Assembly: GCA_002409675.1 (NCBI GenBank)
Contig: DHOB01000028.1
Location: 20,395-38,285 of the forward strand
Direction of reading: 5' to 3'
DNA: 17,891 nt
Origin: Ruminococcaceae bacterium UBA5401
GTDB lineage: Bacteria; Bacillota; Clostridia; Oscillospirales; Acutalibacteraceae
The notes beneath the pieces were generated by a model. The model made no database searches. It saw nothing but the letters and a program-made list of their open reading frames with translations, and was not told the DNA's origin. Of this stretch, positions 7,315 to 15,154 are shown one piece after another. The first letter of the stretch is position 1. The number at the start of each line of letters is the position of its first letter. A program made the translations under genes and the position numbers.

Positions 7315-8646
7315 CTAAAATTTATCAAGATAGCGGTTCAGTTCCCACTCCGTCACCGTGGCGGAATAGTCGCTCCATTCCTTTTCTTTCGCTTCCACAT
7401 ATTTCCCGAAAATATGGTCGCCGAGCGTCTGCCGCACCAGCGGGTCGGCCTTCATCGCCGCGACGGCGTGGTTCAGGTCGCGCGGAAGGTCCGCGATTCC
7501 CTGCGCCTTGCGCTCTTTTCGGCCGATGTCGTAGATATTGGCCGAAACCGGCGGCGGCGGCGTCAGGTCGTGCTCGATTCCGTCCAGCCCGGCGGCCAGC
7601 ACAAGCGCAAAGGCGAGGTAAGGGTTGCAGGCGGGGTCCGGGTTGCGCAGCTCCGCGCGAAGGCCGGCCCCGCGCGAAGCGGGCACGCGGATCAGGGCGC
7701 TGCGGTTGCCCAGGGTCCACGCGATGCTGCAGGGGGCCTCGAAGCCGGGGACCAGGCGCTTGTAGGAATTCACGAGCGGGTTCGTCACGGCGCAGATGCC
7801 CGCGATATGCTTCATCACGCCCGCGATGAAATTCAGGGCGGTCCGGCTCAGGCCCGCCTTGCCCTGCGGGTCGTAGAAGGCGTTTTCTCCGCCGCGGAAC
7901 AGGGACATGTTGATGTGCATCCCCGACCCCGCCCGGTTCTCAATCGGCTTGGGCATGAAAGTCGCGCACAGGCCGTTCGCCTCCGCGCAGTTTTTGACGA
8001 CCAGCCGGAACGTGATGAGGTTGTCGGCGGCGGAGAGGGCCTCGCTGTACTTGAAGTCGATCTCGTGCTGGGCATAGGCGACCTCGTGATGGGACGCCTC
8101 GATTTCAAAGCCCATTTCCTCCAGAGCGACGCAGATGTCCCGCCGGCAGCTTTCCCCCAGGTCCGAGGGACCGAGGTCGAAATACCCGGCCGTGTCGTGC
8201 GTCACCGTGGTCGGGTGGCCGAACTCATCCGTGTTGAACAGAAAGAACTCGCACTCCGGCCCCACGGCGAACGCATAGCCAAGCTGCGAAGCGCGCCGGC
8301 GCGCCTTGCGCAGCACATACCGCGGGTCGCCTTCAAACGGCGTCCCGTCCGGCTTGTAGATGTCGCAAATCAGCCGTGCGGTCCGGCCGTTCTGCGTGCT
8401 CCAGGGAAAGACCAGGAACGTGTCGAGGTCCGGATGCAGGTACATGTCGGACTCTTCAATCCGGACGAAGCCCTCAATGGAAGAGCCGTCGAACATGCAT
8501 TGATTGTCCAGCGCTCTTTCAATTTGATTCGGCGTAACGGTCACGTTTTTCAGCGTGCCGAAAATATCCGTAAACTGGAGGCGGATAAACCGCACGTCTT
8601 CTTTCTCGATTCTCTGGATGATTTTCTGCTTCGTGTCCTCGCTCAA
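7315..8646 (-). CDS. glnA: Glutamine synthetase, type I-alpha
   Basis: GlnA forms glutamine from glutamate, ammonia and ATP as a dodecamer in the cytosol. From the TTG at 8644-8646 the protein has 443 residues, the usual length for the GSI-alpha form of Firmicutes. Visible blocks are FIRLQFTDIFGTLKNV, FDGSSIEGFVRIEESDMYL, the metal-binding GPECEFFL, GSGMHINMSLF, and the ATP/glutamate segment NRSALIRVPASRGAG. Arg62 lies at the position of the feedback-inhibition arginine of Bacillus GS, which supports this start. No adenylylation-type insertion is seen. The TTG has AAGGGGGTG six bases upstream. An in-frame reading reaches back to 8718, but that segment is the promoter and carries no conserved residues. 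The ANTAR regulator and dapF follow, so nitrogen supply and its regulator are co-transcribed. Confidence 0.97.
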   Translation of the reverse strand: MSEDTKQKIIQRIEKEDVRFIRLQFTDIFGTLKNVTVTPNQIERALDNQCMFDGSSIEGFVRIEESDMYLHPDLDTFLVFPWSTQNGRTARLICDIYKPDGTPFEGDPRYVLRKARRRASQLGYAFAVGPECEFFLFNTDEFGHPTTVTHDTAGYFDLGPSDLGESCRRDICVALEEMGFEIEASHHEVAYAQHEIDFKYSEALSAADNLITFRLVVKNCAEANGLCATFMPKPIENRAGSGMHINMSLFRGGENAFYDPQGKAGLSRTALNFIAGVMKHIAGICAVTNPLVNSYKRLVPGFEAPCSIAWTLGNRSALIRVPASRGAGLRAELRNPDPACNPYLAFALVLAAGLDGIEHDLTPPPPVSANIYDIGRKERKAQGIADLPRDLNHAVAAMKADPLVRQTLGDHIFGKYVEAKEKEWSDYSATVTEWELNRYLDKF

Positions 8647-8660
8647 AACGGGCACCCCCT

Positions 8661-8677
8661 TGCAGTCCCAATCTGCA
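8661..8677 (-). promoter_or_regulatory. Small hairpin in the glnA leader, next to the ribosome binding site
   Basis: TGCAG and CTGCA pair as a 5-bp stem around a 7-base loop ATTGGGA. It lies in the predicted 37-base leader of glnA, ending one base before the GGGGG of the ribosome binding site. The loop begins A..G (positions 1 and 4), the pattern known in hairpins bound by ANTAR proteins, but the loop is seven rather than six bases and no second hairpin is seen. The function is a guess; the inverted repeat is real. Confidence 0.4.
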
Positions 8678-8689
8678 TAACTTGACCTT

Positions 8690-8718
8690 ATTTTATTCTT
8701 TTTTTTAAGTTCTGTCAA
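8690..8718 (-). promoter_or_regulatory. Sigma-A promoter for glnA
   Basis: The minus strand shows a perfect TTGACA (8713-8718), a 17-base A-rich spacer and TAAAAT (8690-8695; five of six match TATAAT). The predicted start of transcription is near 8683, about 37 bases before the TTG start codon. The A/T-rich block stands out sharply from the surrounding high-GC sequence. No recognisable GlnR-type dyad was found around it. Confidence 0.88.
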
Positions 8719-8746
8719 TCGCTTTCAGCCGGAGCAGGCCGCCGCC

Positions 8747-11404
8747 CTACGTAAAATAGACGAAGACGGGAAAAACGTAGAACAGAAAAGCGACCGCGGC
8801 AAACAGCAGGGCAAAGACGGCCGCCGCCGGCTTTTCGAGAAAGCGCAGGCGCCGGTAGCTCCCGGTCCTCCGCGAGCGGAGAAGCAGCAGCAGGCAGACC
8901 GCGCCCGCGGCCGAAAGGGCGAGCCCGGCCCGAAAGCCGCGCGGCATAAACGAAAGGCTCACGCGGTTTTCGCCCTGTTGCAGCCTGACCGCCAAAAACG
9001 TGTCGCACACGCGGAAGACCTCCGCTTTTTTCCCGTTCACGGTCGCGGTGCAGCTGCCATACTGCACGGGCAGGAACAGAATCTCCCCCGCGGCGTCCGC
9101 CCTGGCCGTGCCGGTCAGAGAATTGCCGGACTGGTTCAGCTTCGCCCCGGAGACGCCCTTCAGCGCCGAAGCGAGGACGTCTTCCCGCAGGCCGGCGATT
9201 CCAAAAGAGCGTGCCGAAATGCCGCGCAGCACGTCGATTTCGACCGTCACGGTCCGGTCCGTAAATGTGCCGAGGTTCACGATGCCGTTGTCCGGCTGGG
9301 TCGGATACTCCATCTTCAGGAGCTTTCCGTCGACGGTGATGGAAAGGCTGGAGTTGATCGGCTCGTACAGTCGGTTCGTAATCTGGTCGAAACAGTCGAA
9401 ATACAGCGTCTGGGTCCCCCGCACCGGAATCCGGTACACGACGGTCCCCGCGGCGGCGGGGTCTTTGAGGGAAATCCGGTGCTCCGACGCGCCGGAGATG
9501 CCGACGTTCCGGAGGCCGGTCGGCTGATAAAATGTGAAAAGCTCCTGCCCCGTATGAAAAAGCTGCTGAAACAGAATCTGCTGCAGGTGGAGCCTGTCGG
9601 AATCCGGAAGATATTCCAGCGCGCGGACGTCCCGCGGGTCCGCCACGAAGCCGACGGGCAGGGCGTTCCGATTTTTCACGATGGAATACAGGCCGTTGCC
9701 GTAGACGGTGTTTTCATTGCCCGTCAGGTCCTGCGTCCTCTTGATCGTGTATCCGTTGCCGAGAATCGCGTCGGTGAATTCCGTCCCGCCGTTGGAATTG
9801 ACCTCCATCCAATAGGAGGAATAGCCCAGCTTCTTCATGGCGGAAAGGTAGTCCTTCGCGGTCAGGGACGTATAGTGGCTGAGGGAGCCGTACCCCATGC
9901 TGCCCACCAGGTTCACGTCGAAGAATTTCCGGTCCATCTTCACGCGCGCCAGGCTGTCGCCGGGAATTTTTCCGGCGAGGTCCAGAACCGGCGCGTAATA
10001 CTGGGCGTTGCCTCCGGCCGAGGCAATATAGACGCAGGAATAAAAAGTCCCCTCCACAACGGCGAGGCCGCAGAACAGGATGGAAAACAGCGCGCGGCGC
10101 ACCAGCCGGCAGCGGTACAGCAGCATCAGAATCAGGTAGGCCAGCGCGGCCGTCAGAAAAAAGAGCCCCAGCATATGCAGGCTTTGCGAGCTTCCCCAGA
10201 GCGTCCGGGTGTAGACGGTCACCTCCTGATAGTCCTGCCGGAGGATGGTCACGGCCGAAAAACCGACGGTCGCGGCGGAAAACAGGGCGACTCCCGCGGG
10301 CACCGCGCCGGCCGGCGGGGAAAGGGCCGCCTCGGCGTTGGTGTGGGAGACCGCGGCGGCCGCAAGCAGAAGCCCCACGAAAACCGGGATATATCCGTAC
10401 CGCACCGGGAACGACTGGTAGCTGCCGGTGTGCCACATCTTGTTGACCGGCTCGACCAGCACGGGCACCAGCATGGCCGCCAGCATCAGCAGCGCCCAGC
10501 GGACTTCTTTCCGCCGGTCCAGGCCGAAAAAGAAGACCGCCGCGACCGCCGCCGCCGCGGCGCCCGTGCACAAAAGGACCGGCAGGGTGGTGTCCAGCCT
10601 GCTCAGAAATCCGCCCGACCGCAGGCTGGAAAGCAGATTCCCGGTCCGTGCGGACGAAAGATACTGGTAGAAACTGGGCAGCCACACCACGCCGGTCATC
10701 AGAGCGCCCGTCAGGGTGGAAAGGCCGAAAAGCAGGATTTTTCCGCGGCGCTCTTCCCTTTTGACGCAGAGCAGCAAATAGGCGCCGAACGCGAGGACCA
10801 GAAAGGCGGTGACCATGTAGCACAGATAAAAATTCACGGTCAGAACCGCCGCGAACGCCAGCGTATAAAGCAGAATTTTTCCCCTGCGGATCAGCCGGCC
10901 GAACCCCAGTAGCAGAAGCGGAAACAGGCTCATCACGTCGAGCCAGACGATGTTCTGGTAGTAGAACATCGTGTAGCCGCAGAAGGCGTACATCACGCCG
11001 AGCGCCGTCGTCTGCAGAAAATCCAGCTGCGGGAACCTGCGGACGAAAAATAGGCAGGCACAGACGGAGCAGGTCATCATCTTCAGCAGCAGAAGGATGT
11101 TGACGAAATAGTACATCTGCCCTTTTTCCACAAAAGCCGCGAGAAACGAGAAAGGGCTGCTCAGAAAGAACAGGAAAACGCCCCAGAAATTCATCCCAGC
11201 GCCGTTCTGCAGGTTCAGGAACAGGCCGGTCTTCCCTCTCAGGATATCCCCGAAGTCCATCAGGAACGGGATGACCTGCTGGTTCATGTCGCACCAGGAA
11301 ACCGTGTGCGTGCCGAACGGGTACAGCCCGTACGCCGCATAAACCGAAAGCAGCACCGCCGCCGTGAGCGCCGGCGCCGCCCAAAAGGAATGTCTTTTTG
11401 ACAT
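8747..11404 (-). CDS. YfhO family multi-pass membrane protein (probable GT-C type glycosyltransferase)
   Basis: This is an 885-residue membrane protein. A first membrane helix spans about residues 9-28 and is followed by an outside loop with Asp39 in WCDMNQQ, an acidic residue placed like the catalytic one of GT-C enzymes. About a dozen hydrophobic helices continue to roughly residue 460, with RYGYIPVF near 335 as in YfhO proteins. A long extracellular, beta-rich section runs from about 465 to 810, and one or two helices end the protein (about 818-838 and 855-880). In Bacillus and Listeria, YfhO-family proteins attach sugars from a lipid carrier to teichoic acids; whether that holds here is inference. 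The ATG at 11402-11404 has GAGGG about ten bases upstream. It lies 48 bases after tyrS with no real terminator between, so it probably shares the T-box-controlled transcript. No flippase or lipid-carrier glycosyltransferase neighbour is present. Confidence 0.85.
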   Translation of the reverse strand: MSKRHSFWAAPALTAAVLLSVYAAYGLYPFGTHTVSWCDMNQQVIPFLMDFGDILRGKTGLFLNLQNGAGMNFWGVFLFFLSSPFSFLAAFVEKGQMYYFVNILLLLKMMTCSVCACLFFVRRFPQLDFLQTTALGVMYAFCGYTMFYYQNIVWLDVMSLFPLLLLGFGRLIRRGKILLYTLAFAAVLTVNFYLCYMVTAFLVLAFGAYLLLCVKREERRGKILLFGLSTLTGALMTGVVWLPSFYQYLSSARTGNLLSSLRSGGFLSRLDTTLPVLLCTGAAAAAVAAVFFFGLDRRKEVRWALLMLAAMLVPVLVEPVNKMWHTGSYQSFPVRYGYIPVFVGLLLAAAAVSHTNAEAALSPPAGAVPAGVALFSAATVGFSAVTILRQDYQEVTVYTRTLWGSSQSLHMLGLFFLTAALAYLILMLLYRCRLVRRALFSILFCGLAVVEGTFYSCVYIASAGGNAQYYAPVLDLAGKIPGDSLARVKMDRKFFDVNLVGSMGYGSLSHYTSLTAKDYLSAMKKLGYSSYWMEVNSNGGTEFTDAILGNGYTIKRTQDLTGNENTVYGNGLYSIVKNRNALPVGFVADPRDVRALEYLPDSDRLHLQQILFQQLFHTGQELFTFYQPTGLRNVGISGASEHRISLKDPAAAGTVVYRIPVRGTQTLYFDCFDQITNRLYEPINSSLSITVDGKLLKMEYPTQPDNGIVNLGTFTDRTVTVEIDVLRGISARSFGIAGLREDVLASALKGVSGAKLNQSGNSLTGTARADAAGEILFLPVQYGSCTATVNGKKAEVFRVCDTFLAVRLQQGENRVSLSFMPRGFRAGLALSAAGAVCLLLLLRSRRTGSYRRLRFLEKPAAAVFALLFAAVAFLFYVFPVFVYFT

Positions 11405-11434
11405 GGACCGCGTTCCCTCTTTTCTTCCGCCCCG

Positions 11435-11449
11435 CCGGCCGGGGGCCGG
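11435..11449 (-). other. GC-only hairpin between tyrS and the YfhO gene
   Basis: CCGGCC and GGCCGG form a 6-bp stem around a CCC loop just after the tyrS stop codon. There is no run of T behind it, so it is unlikely to be an intrinsic terminator. It may act as an RNA-stabilising or processing structure, or simply reflect high GC. Confidence 0.45.
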
Positions 11450-11452
11450 GCC

Positions 11453-12691
11453 TCAGCCTTTCAGAACGACCCTGTGGTAGACCTTTTTCCCTTTTTTGAG
11501 GACGGCGGAAAATCCGCCGTCCTGCGAAAAATCTTCGCGGCTCAGGGCCAGGGAAGGCCGCGTGACTTTTTCGCCGTTCACGGCGATTCCCCCCTGCGCA
11601 ATCAGGCGCCGGGCCTCCGCCTTCGACGGCGCCAGCTTCGTCCGGACCAGCAGGTCGAGGATGCCGATTTTCCCGCCGGGCATATCTGCGGGGGAAAGCT
11701 CCGTGGACGGCATGTCTTCGGAGATTCCGCCCTTTACGAACAGGGCGCGGGAGGCGTCCCGGGCCTTTTCCGCCTCTTCCCGGCCGTGAATCTGCCGCGT
11801 GACCTCAAAGGCGAGCAGCTCTTTCGCGCCGTTCAGCTCCTGCCCTTGCAGCGCGGAAATCTCGCGGATCTGCTTCATCGGCACAAAGGTCAGGAACTTC
11901 AGGCATTTGACCACGTCGGCGTCCGCCACGTTGCGCCAGTACTGGTAGAAATCGAACGGCCTCATTTTCTCCGGGTCGAGCCAGACCGCGCCCCTTTCCG
12001 TTTTGCCCATCTTCTTGCCCTCGCTGTTGGTCAGGAGCGGGACCGTCAGGCCGTAGGCGTCCTGATTTTCTTTTTTGCGGATGAGCTCGACGCCGCCGAG
12101 GATGTTGCTCCACTGGTCGTCCCCGCCGACCTCCAGCCGGCAGCCGTAGCGCCGGAAAAGCTCCAGAAAATCATAGCTCTGCATCACCATGTAGTTCATC
12201 TCGAAGAACGACAGGCCGCGCTCCAGCCGCTGCTTGTAGCATTCCGCCGCAAGCATCCGGTTGACGGAAAAGCAGACGCCGATGTCGCGCAGAAACTCCA
12301 CATAGTTCAGGTGAAGCAGCCAGTCGGCGTTGTTGGCCGTAACCGCCCTGCCGCCGGAAAAATCAATCAGCTTCGACATCTGCTTCCGGAAGCAGGCGAT
12401 GTTGTGCGAAATCTCTTCCTTTGTCAGCATCCGGCGCATCTCCGTCTTGCCGGAGGGGTCGCCGATCATCCCCGTCCCGCCGCCGAACAGCAGGATGGGC
12501 GTGTGCCCCGCGCGCTGCAGGTGGGCCGCCACCATGATGGGGATATAATGCCCGACGTGAAGGCTGTCGGCCGTCGGGTCGAAGCCGATGTAGAACGCCG
12601 TTTTTCTGTTGTCCAGCAGGTCGCGGACTTTTTCCCTGTCCGTGGTCTGGGCAATCAGTCCTCGCTCTTCCAGTTCCTCAAACACACCCAT
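11453..12691 (-). CDS. tyrS: Tyrosyl-tRNA synthetase
   Basis: TyrS charges tRNA-Tyr with tyrosine. The class I signature HVGH lies at residues 45-48, after FYIGFDPTADSL. The second signature is KMGKT at 227-231, the common variant of KMSKS in bacterial TyrRS. The tyrosine-binding DDQWSNILGG lies near 191. The last 65 residues or so carry an S4-like RNA-binding domain (KAEARRLIAQGGIAVNGEKV). The length of 412 is normal for the TyrS class. The ATG at 12689-12691 has GGAGG nine bases upstream. A T-box leader with its own promoter precedes the gene, so expression should rise when uncharged tRNA-Tyr accumulates. The YfhO-type gene follows by 48 bases. Confidence 0.98.
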   Translation of the reverse strand: MGVFEELEERGLIAQTTDREKVRDLLDNRKTAFYIGFDPTADSLHVGHYIPIMVAAHLQRAGHTPILLFGGGTGMIGDPSGKTEMRRMLTKEEISHNIACFRKQMSKLIDFSGGRAVTANNADWLLHLNYVEFLRDIGVCFSVNRMLAAECYKQRLERGLSFFEMNYMVMQSYDFLELFRRYGCRLEVGGDDQWSNILGGVELIRKKENQDAYGLTVPLLTNSEGKKMGKTERGAVWLDPEKMRPFDFYQYWRNVADADVVKCLKFLTFVPMKQIREISALQGQELNGAKELLAFEVTRQIHGREEAEKARDASRALFVKGGISEDMPSTELSPADMPGGKIGILDLLVRTKLAPSKAEARRLIAQGGIAVNGEKVTRPSLALSREDFSQDGGFSAVLKKGKKVYHRVVLKG

Positions 12692-12722
12692 TTTAAAAAT
12701 CCTCCAGTTTCACAGGGGGATG

Positions 12723-12755
12723 AAAAAAGCCCCCTGCCACAATATTGCAGAGGGC
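12723..12755 (-). terminator. Regulated intrinsic terminator of the tyrS T-box
   Basis: GCCCTCTGC pairs with GCAGGGGGC (9 bp, one G-T pair) around a 9-base loop, and is followed by TTTTTT. It lies directly downstream of the T-box core, whose antiterminator fold would compete for the 5' arm. It ends 31 bases before the tyrS start codon. Confidence 0.93.
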
Positions 12756-12988
12756 GGAATTTTCCGCGGTACCACCTCAGTTTGCCGCAGCCTCACGGCG
12801 GCGGCCTCAAGGGTACGGAACCATACCCGCGCGCTGTAACGTGCGCACACGTCCCGGCCTACTGGGGGCAGCCGTTCGGCCGGGCGGCTCCGGGAGGTAG
12901 GTTCAGGATGCCGCCGCGCCCGCTTCCACCGGCCGCGGGCTCTCTGCGCCGGGCCGGCACCCCTACTGTTTCCCATCGACGCCGATTT
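12723..12988 (-). promoter_or_regulatory. T-box riboswitch leader controlling tyrS
   Basis: This fills the 328-base gap between recN and tyrS. The T-box core TGGTACCGCG is at 12765-12774, followed by the terminator hairpin. Upstream, in transcript order, are the stem I signature AGAGAG (12940-12945), GGTGGAAG (12923-12930), GAACCTACC, CAGTAGGCCGGGACG and CGTTACAG, all typical of T-box leaders. The TAC at 12897-12899, within GAACCTACC, is a tyrosine codon at the expected specifier position and agrees with the downstream gene. Uncharged tRNA-Tyr would pair with the specifier and the T-box bulge and stabilise the antiterminator. Core and terminator are seen directly; the stem I fold and specifier assignment are read by eye. 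Confidence 0.94.
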
Positions 12989-12994
12989 TCCTGT

Positions 12995-13023
12995 ATTATA
13001 ACTTTTTCCCGCAGGGTTGTCAA
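12995..13023 (-). promoter_or_regulatory. Perfect-consensus sigma-A promoter for the tyrS T-box transcript
   Basis: TTGACA (13018-13023), a 17-base spacer and TATAAT (12995-13000) match consensus at all twelve positions with ideal spacing. The -35 element overlaps the recN stop codon (TGA at 13020-13022). Transcription should start near 12988. A maximal promoter ahead of an attenuator is logical, since control is at termination. Confidence 0.92.
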
Positions 13024-14699
13024 GATTTCCGCCGCCCGCGCGCGAGCCGGAGCATCTCCGCGGCGTTTTCGAGCGTGAGGGGCGTGATTTCGGCGCCGCC
13101 GATGATGCGCGCCAGCTCCCGCTTCCGGCCTTCCTCGTCCAGCTCCTGCACGCGGGTGAAGGTCCTGCCCCCGCGCACCTGCTTTTCAATCAGGTAGTGC
13201 GCGTCCGCAAGGGCGGCGATCTGGGCCAGGTGCGTCACGCAGATCACCTGCCGGTTCCCGGAGACCTCGCGCAGCTTCAGGCCGACTTTCTGGGCGGCGT
13301 TGCCGCTGACCCCCGCGTCCACCTCGTCGAAAATCAGCGTGCCGACCTCGTCGCGGCCGGCGAGGACGGTCTTGACCGCGAGCATGATGCGCGAGAGCTC
13401 GCCGCCGGACGCGATTTTCGCAATCGGCCTCGGCGGCTCCCCGGCGTTGGCGGAAATCAGAAACTCGACGCTGTCGCCCCCCGTCGGGCCGAGCGGGCAG
13501 GGCTTCTGCCGCACCCGGAACGCGACGTTCGGCATATTCAGGAACCGGAGCTCGCGCTCGACCTTTTCGGTAAAATCCGCGGCGGCTTTCCGCCGCCAGC
13601 CGGAAATCTCCTTCGCGAGGCGCTGCGCCAGCGCCTCGCTCTTCCGGCACTGCTCCCGAAGGCGGGCCGCGGTCTCGTCCGAGCGGTTGATTTTCTCCAG
13701 CTCCGCGCGGCTTCTGTCGAGATACGCCAGCATTTTTTCGACGGTGCCGCCGTATTTGAGGCCGAGCTGATACAGCGCGTCCAGCCGCGCCTCTATCTTC
13801 TCCAGCTCGCCGGGGTCGTATTCCAGCCGCGAGTCGTAGCCGCGCAGCTCTTCGCCGCAGTCTTCCAGGTCGTAAGAGATATTCTGCAGACGCTCCGCCA
13901 GAGGGCGCAGCTCCGGCAGGTACTGCTCGGCGTCGGCCAGGGCCGCCGCCGCCGTGGAGACCGCCGCCGCAGCGCCGCCCTCCTCCTCGTTCCCCGTGAG
14001 CGCCTCTTTCGCCTGCGCCAGCGCGGCCGCGACCTTCTCGCTGTTGCGGTACAGGTTTTTCTGCCGCAGCAGCTCTTCCTGCTCGCCGGGATGGAGGTCC
14101 GCGGCCTCCAGCTCGTTGATCTGGTAGGTCAGCAGGTCGGTCTGCCGCGCCTTCTGCTCCTGGTCCATGCTGCAGGCCGCCAGTTCTTTGCGGGCGCGGC
14201 GCATCTCCGCATAGGCTTTGCGGTACTGCGCGGCGAGGTCTGCCGGCAGGCCCATGCTGTCTAAGTAAGCGATGTGGTTTTCCGGCGAAAGCAGGCCGTA
14301 GTTCTGGTGCTGGCCGTGGATATTGACGAGCAGCGGCCCGATTTTCCTGAGCATGGACACCGTCGCCGGGCGGCCATTGATGCGGCAGGCGGACCTGTCA
14401 GCCCCGATCTCGCGCTGGAGCATCAGCGTGCCGTCTTCCTCCGGCGCGTAGCCGAGCTCCTCCAGCGTCTTCACGGCCCGGCCGCCCGGATTTGTGAACA
14501 CCGCCCCCACGAGGGCGGATTTCGCCCCCGTGCGGATCAGCTCATGGGAAGTCCTTTCGCCGAGGATGGCGTTGATGGAATCGATGAGGATGGACTTCCC
14601 CGCGCCGGTTTCTCCGGTCAGGACGTTGAAGCCGGCGTGAAAATCGACCGTCGCCTTTTCGATTACGGCGATATTTTCGATGTAAAGCTGCGACAGCAT
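13020..14699 (-). CDS. recN: DNA repair protein RecN (SMC-like ATPase)
   Basis: RecN acts early in double-strand break repair, binding DNA ends and holding molecules together. The Walker A motif GETGAGKS lies at residues 29-36. A coiled-coil arm region runs roughly from 155 to 370, rich in Glu, Arg, Leu and Ala. The ABC signature SGGELSR is at 431-437 and Walker B is LIFDEVDAG (Asp458/Glu459). At 559 residues it is of normal family length. The ATG at 14697-14699 gives the standard N-terminus MLSQLYIENIAVIEK, with AGGTGA just upstream. The reading frame is open for 56 more codons, but that part is arginine-rich and overlaps argR in another frame. It begins 5 bases after the argR stop, whose last codons supply its ribosome binding site. 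It is the last gene of the dxs-tlyA-nadK-argR-recN cluster. No terminator follows; the tyrS promoter overlaps its stop. Confidence 0.97.
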   Translation of the reverse strand: MLSQLYIENIAVIEKATVDFHAGFNVLTGETGAGKSILIDSINAILGERTSHELIRTGAKSALVGAVFTNPGGRAVKTLEELGYAPEEDGTLMLQREIGADRSACRINGRPATVSMLRKIGPLLVNIHGQHQNYGLLSPENHIAYLDSMGLPADLAAQYRKAYAEMRRARKELAACSMDQEQKARQTDLLTYQINELEAADLHPGEQEELLRQKNLYRNSEKVAAALAQAKEALTGNEEEGGAAAAVSTAAAALADAEQYLPELRPLAERLQNISYDLEDCGEELRGYDSRLEYDPGELEKIEARLDALYQLGLKYGGTVEKMLAYLDRSRAELEKINRSDETAARLREQCRKSEALAQRLAKEISGWRRKAAADFTEKVERELRFLNMPNVAFRVRQKPCPLGPTGGDSVEFLISANAGEPPRPIAKIASGGELSRIMLAVKTVLAGRDEVGTLIFDEVDAGVSGNAAQKVGLKLREVSGNRQVICVTHLAQIAALADAHYLIEKQVRGGRTFTRVQELDEEGRKRELARIIGGAEITPLTLENAAEMLRLARGRRKS

Positions 14700-14704
14700 C
14701 GCTC

Positions 14705-15154
14705 TCACCTCATCATGTCTTTCAGCTTGCCCGCAAGCCGGCCCGCCGCACCTTCGTTTCTCATGAGGATAAAAATCGTGTCGTCGCCGGAAAGGGTGGC
14801 GACGGCGTCGTCCCAGTGCAGGGTGTCCATGGCGGCGCACACGGCGTTCGCCATGCCGGTCAGGCATTTTACGGCGACGATGTTCTGCGCGTAGTCCACC
14901 GCGACGGCGGAGTCCTGAAACAGGGAGCTGAACTTGACGTCGTTCTGCCTGGCCTTCTCCTCCGCCCGCATGTACCGGTACTTGCCGTCGGGAGAAAGCA
15001 CCTTGACAAGACGCAGCTCCTTGATGTCGCGGGAAACCGTGGCCTGCGTGACGCGAAAGCCGGATTCCTGCAGCCGGTGGAGCAGCTCCTCCTGCGTGTC
15101 GATGGAATAGCGGCTGATGAGCTCGAGGATTCTTTCATGGCGTTTCTTCTTCAA
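14705..15154 (-). CDS. argR: Arginine repressor ArgR/AhrC
   Basis: ArgR is a hexameric regulator that binds ARG boxes with arginine as co-repressor, and controls arginine synthesis and breakdown. The N-terminal winged helix-turn-helix includes GFRVTQATVSRDIKELRLVKV (about residues 32-52). The C-terminal hexamerisation and arginine-binding domain shows GMANAVCAAMD near 100 and GDDT at 123-126. The length of 149 is typical. The only sensible start is a TTG at 15152-15154, with GGAGG eight bases upstream; it overlaps the nadK stop as TTGA. The N-terminus MKKKRHERILELI fits the family. Position between nadK and recN is conserved in Firmicutes. Possible targets in this window are the carAB genes, but I found no convincing ARG box before dapL or carA. 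Confidence 0.96.
   Translation of the reverse strand: MKKKRHERILELISRYSIDTQEELLHRLQESGFRVTQATVSRDIKELRLVKVLSPDGKYRYMRAEEKARQNDVKFSSLFQDSAVAVDYAQNIVAVKCLTGMANAVCAAMDTLHWDDAVATLSGDDTIFILMRNEGAAGRLAGKLKDMMR

Noticed and set aside
8647..8718. N-terminal extension of glnA back to 8718
   Set aside because: The segment contains the -35 and -10 elements of the glnA promoter, so most of it would not be transcribed, and the TTG at 8646 gives the family length and places Arg62 correctly.
8978..10912. A 644-codon plus-strand open frame opposite the YfhO gene
   Set aside because: It is antisense to a clear membrane protein, has a biased Arg/Gln/Gly/His composition, and no recognisable domain.
11435..11449. 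Intrinsic terminator after tyrS
   Set aside because: The hairpin is GC-only and the following bases are mixed purines with no T run on the transcribed strand.
11474..13078. A 534-codon plus-strand open frame opposite tyrS and the T-box
   Set aside because: It runs across an unmistakable T-box leader and the tyrS coding region in antisense; composition is typical of a shadow frame.
14700..14867. N-terminal extension of recN by 56 codons
   Set aside because: It overlaps argR in another frame, is arginine-rich and not conserved, while ATG 14699 has a ribosome binding site and the canonical N-terminus.
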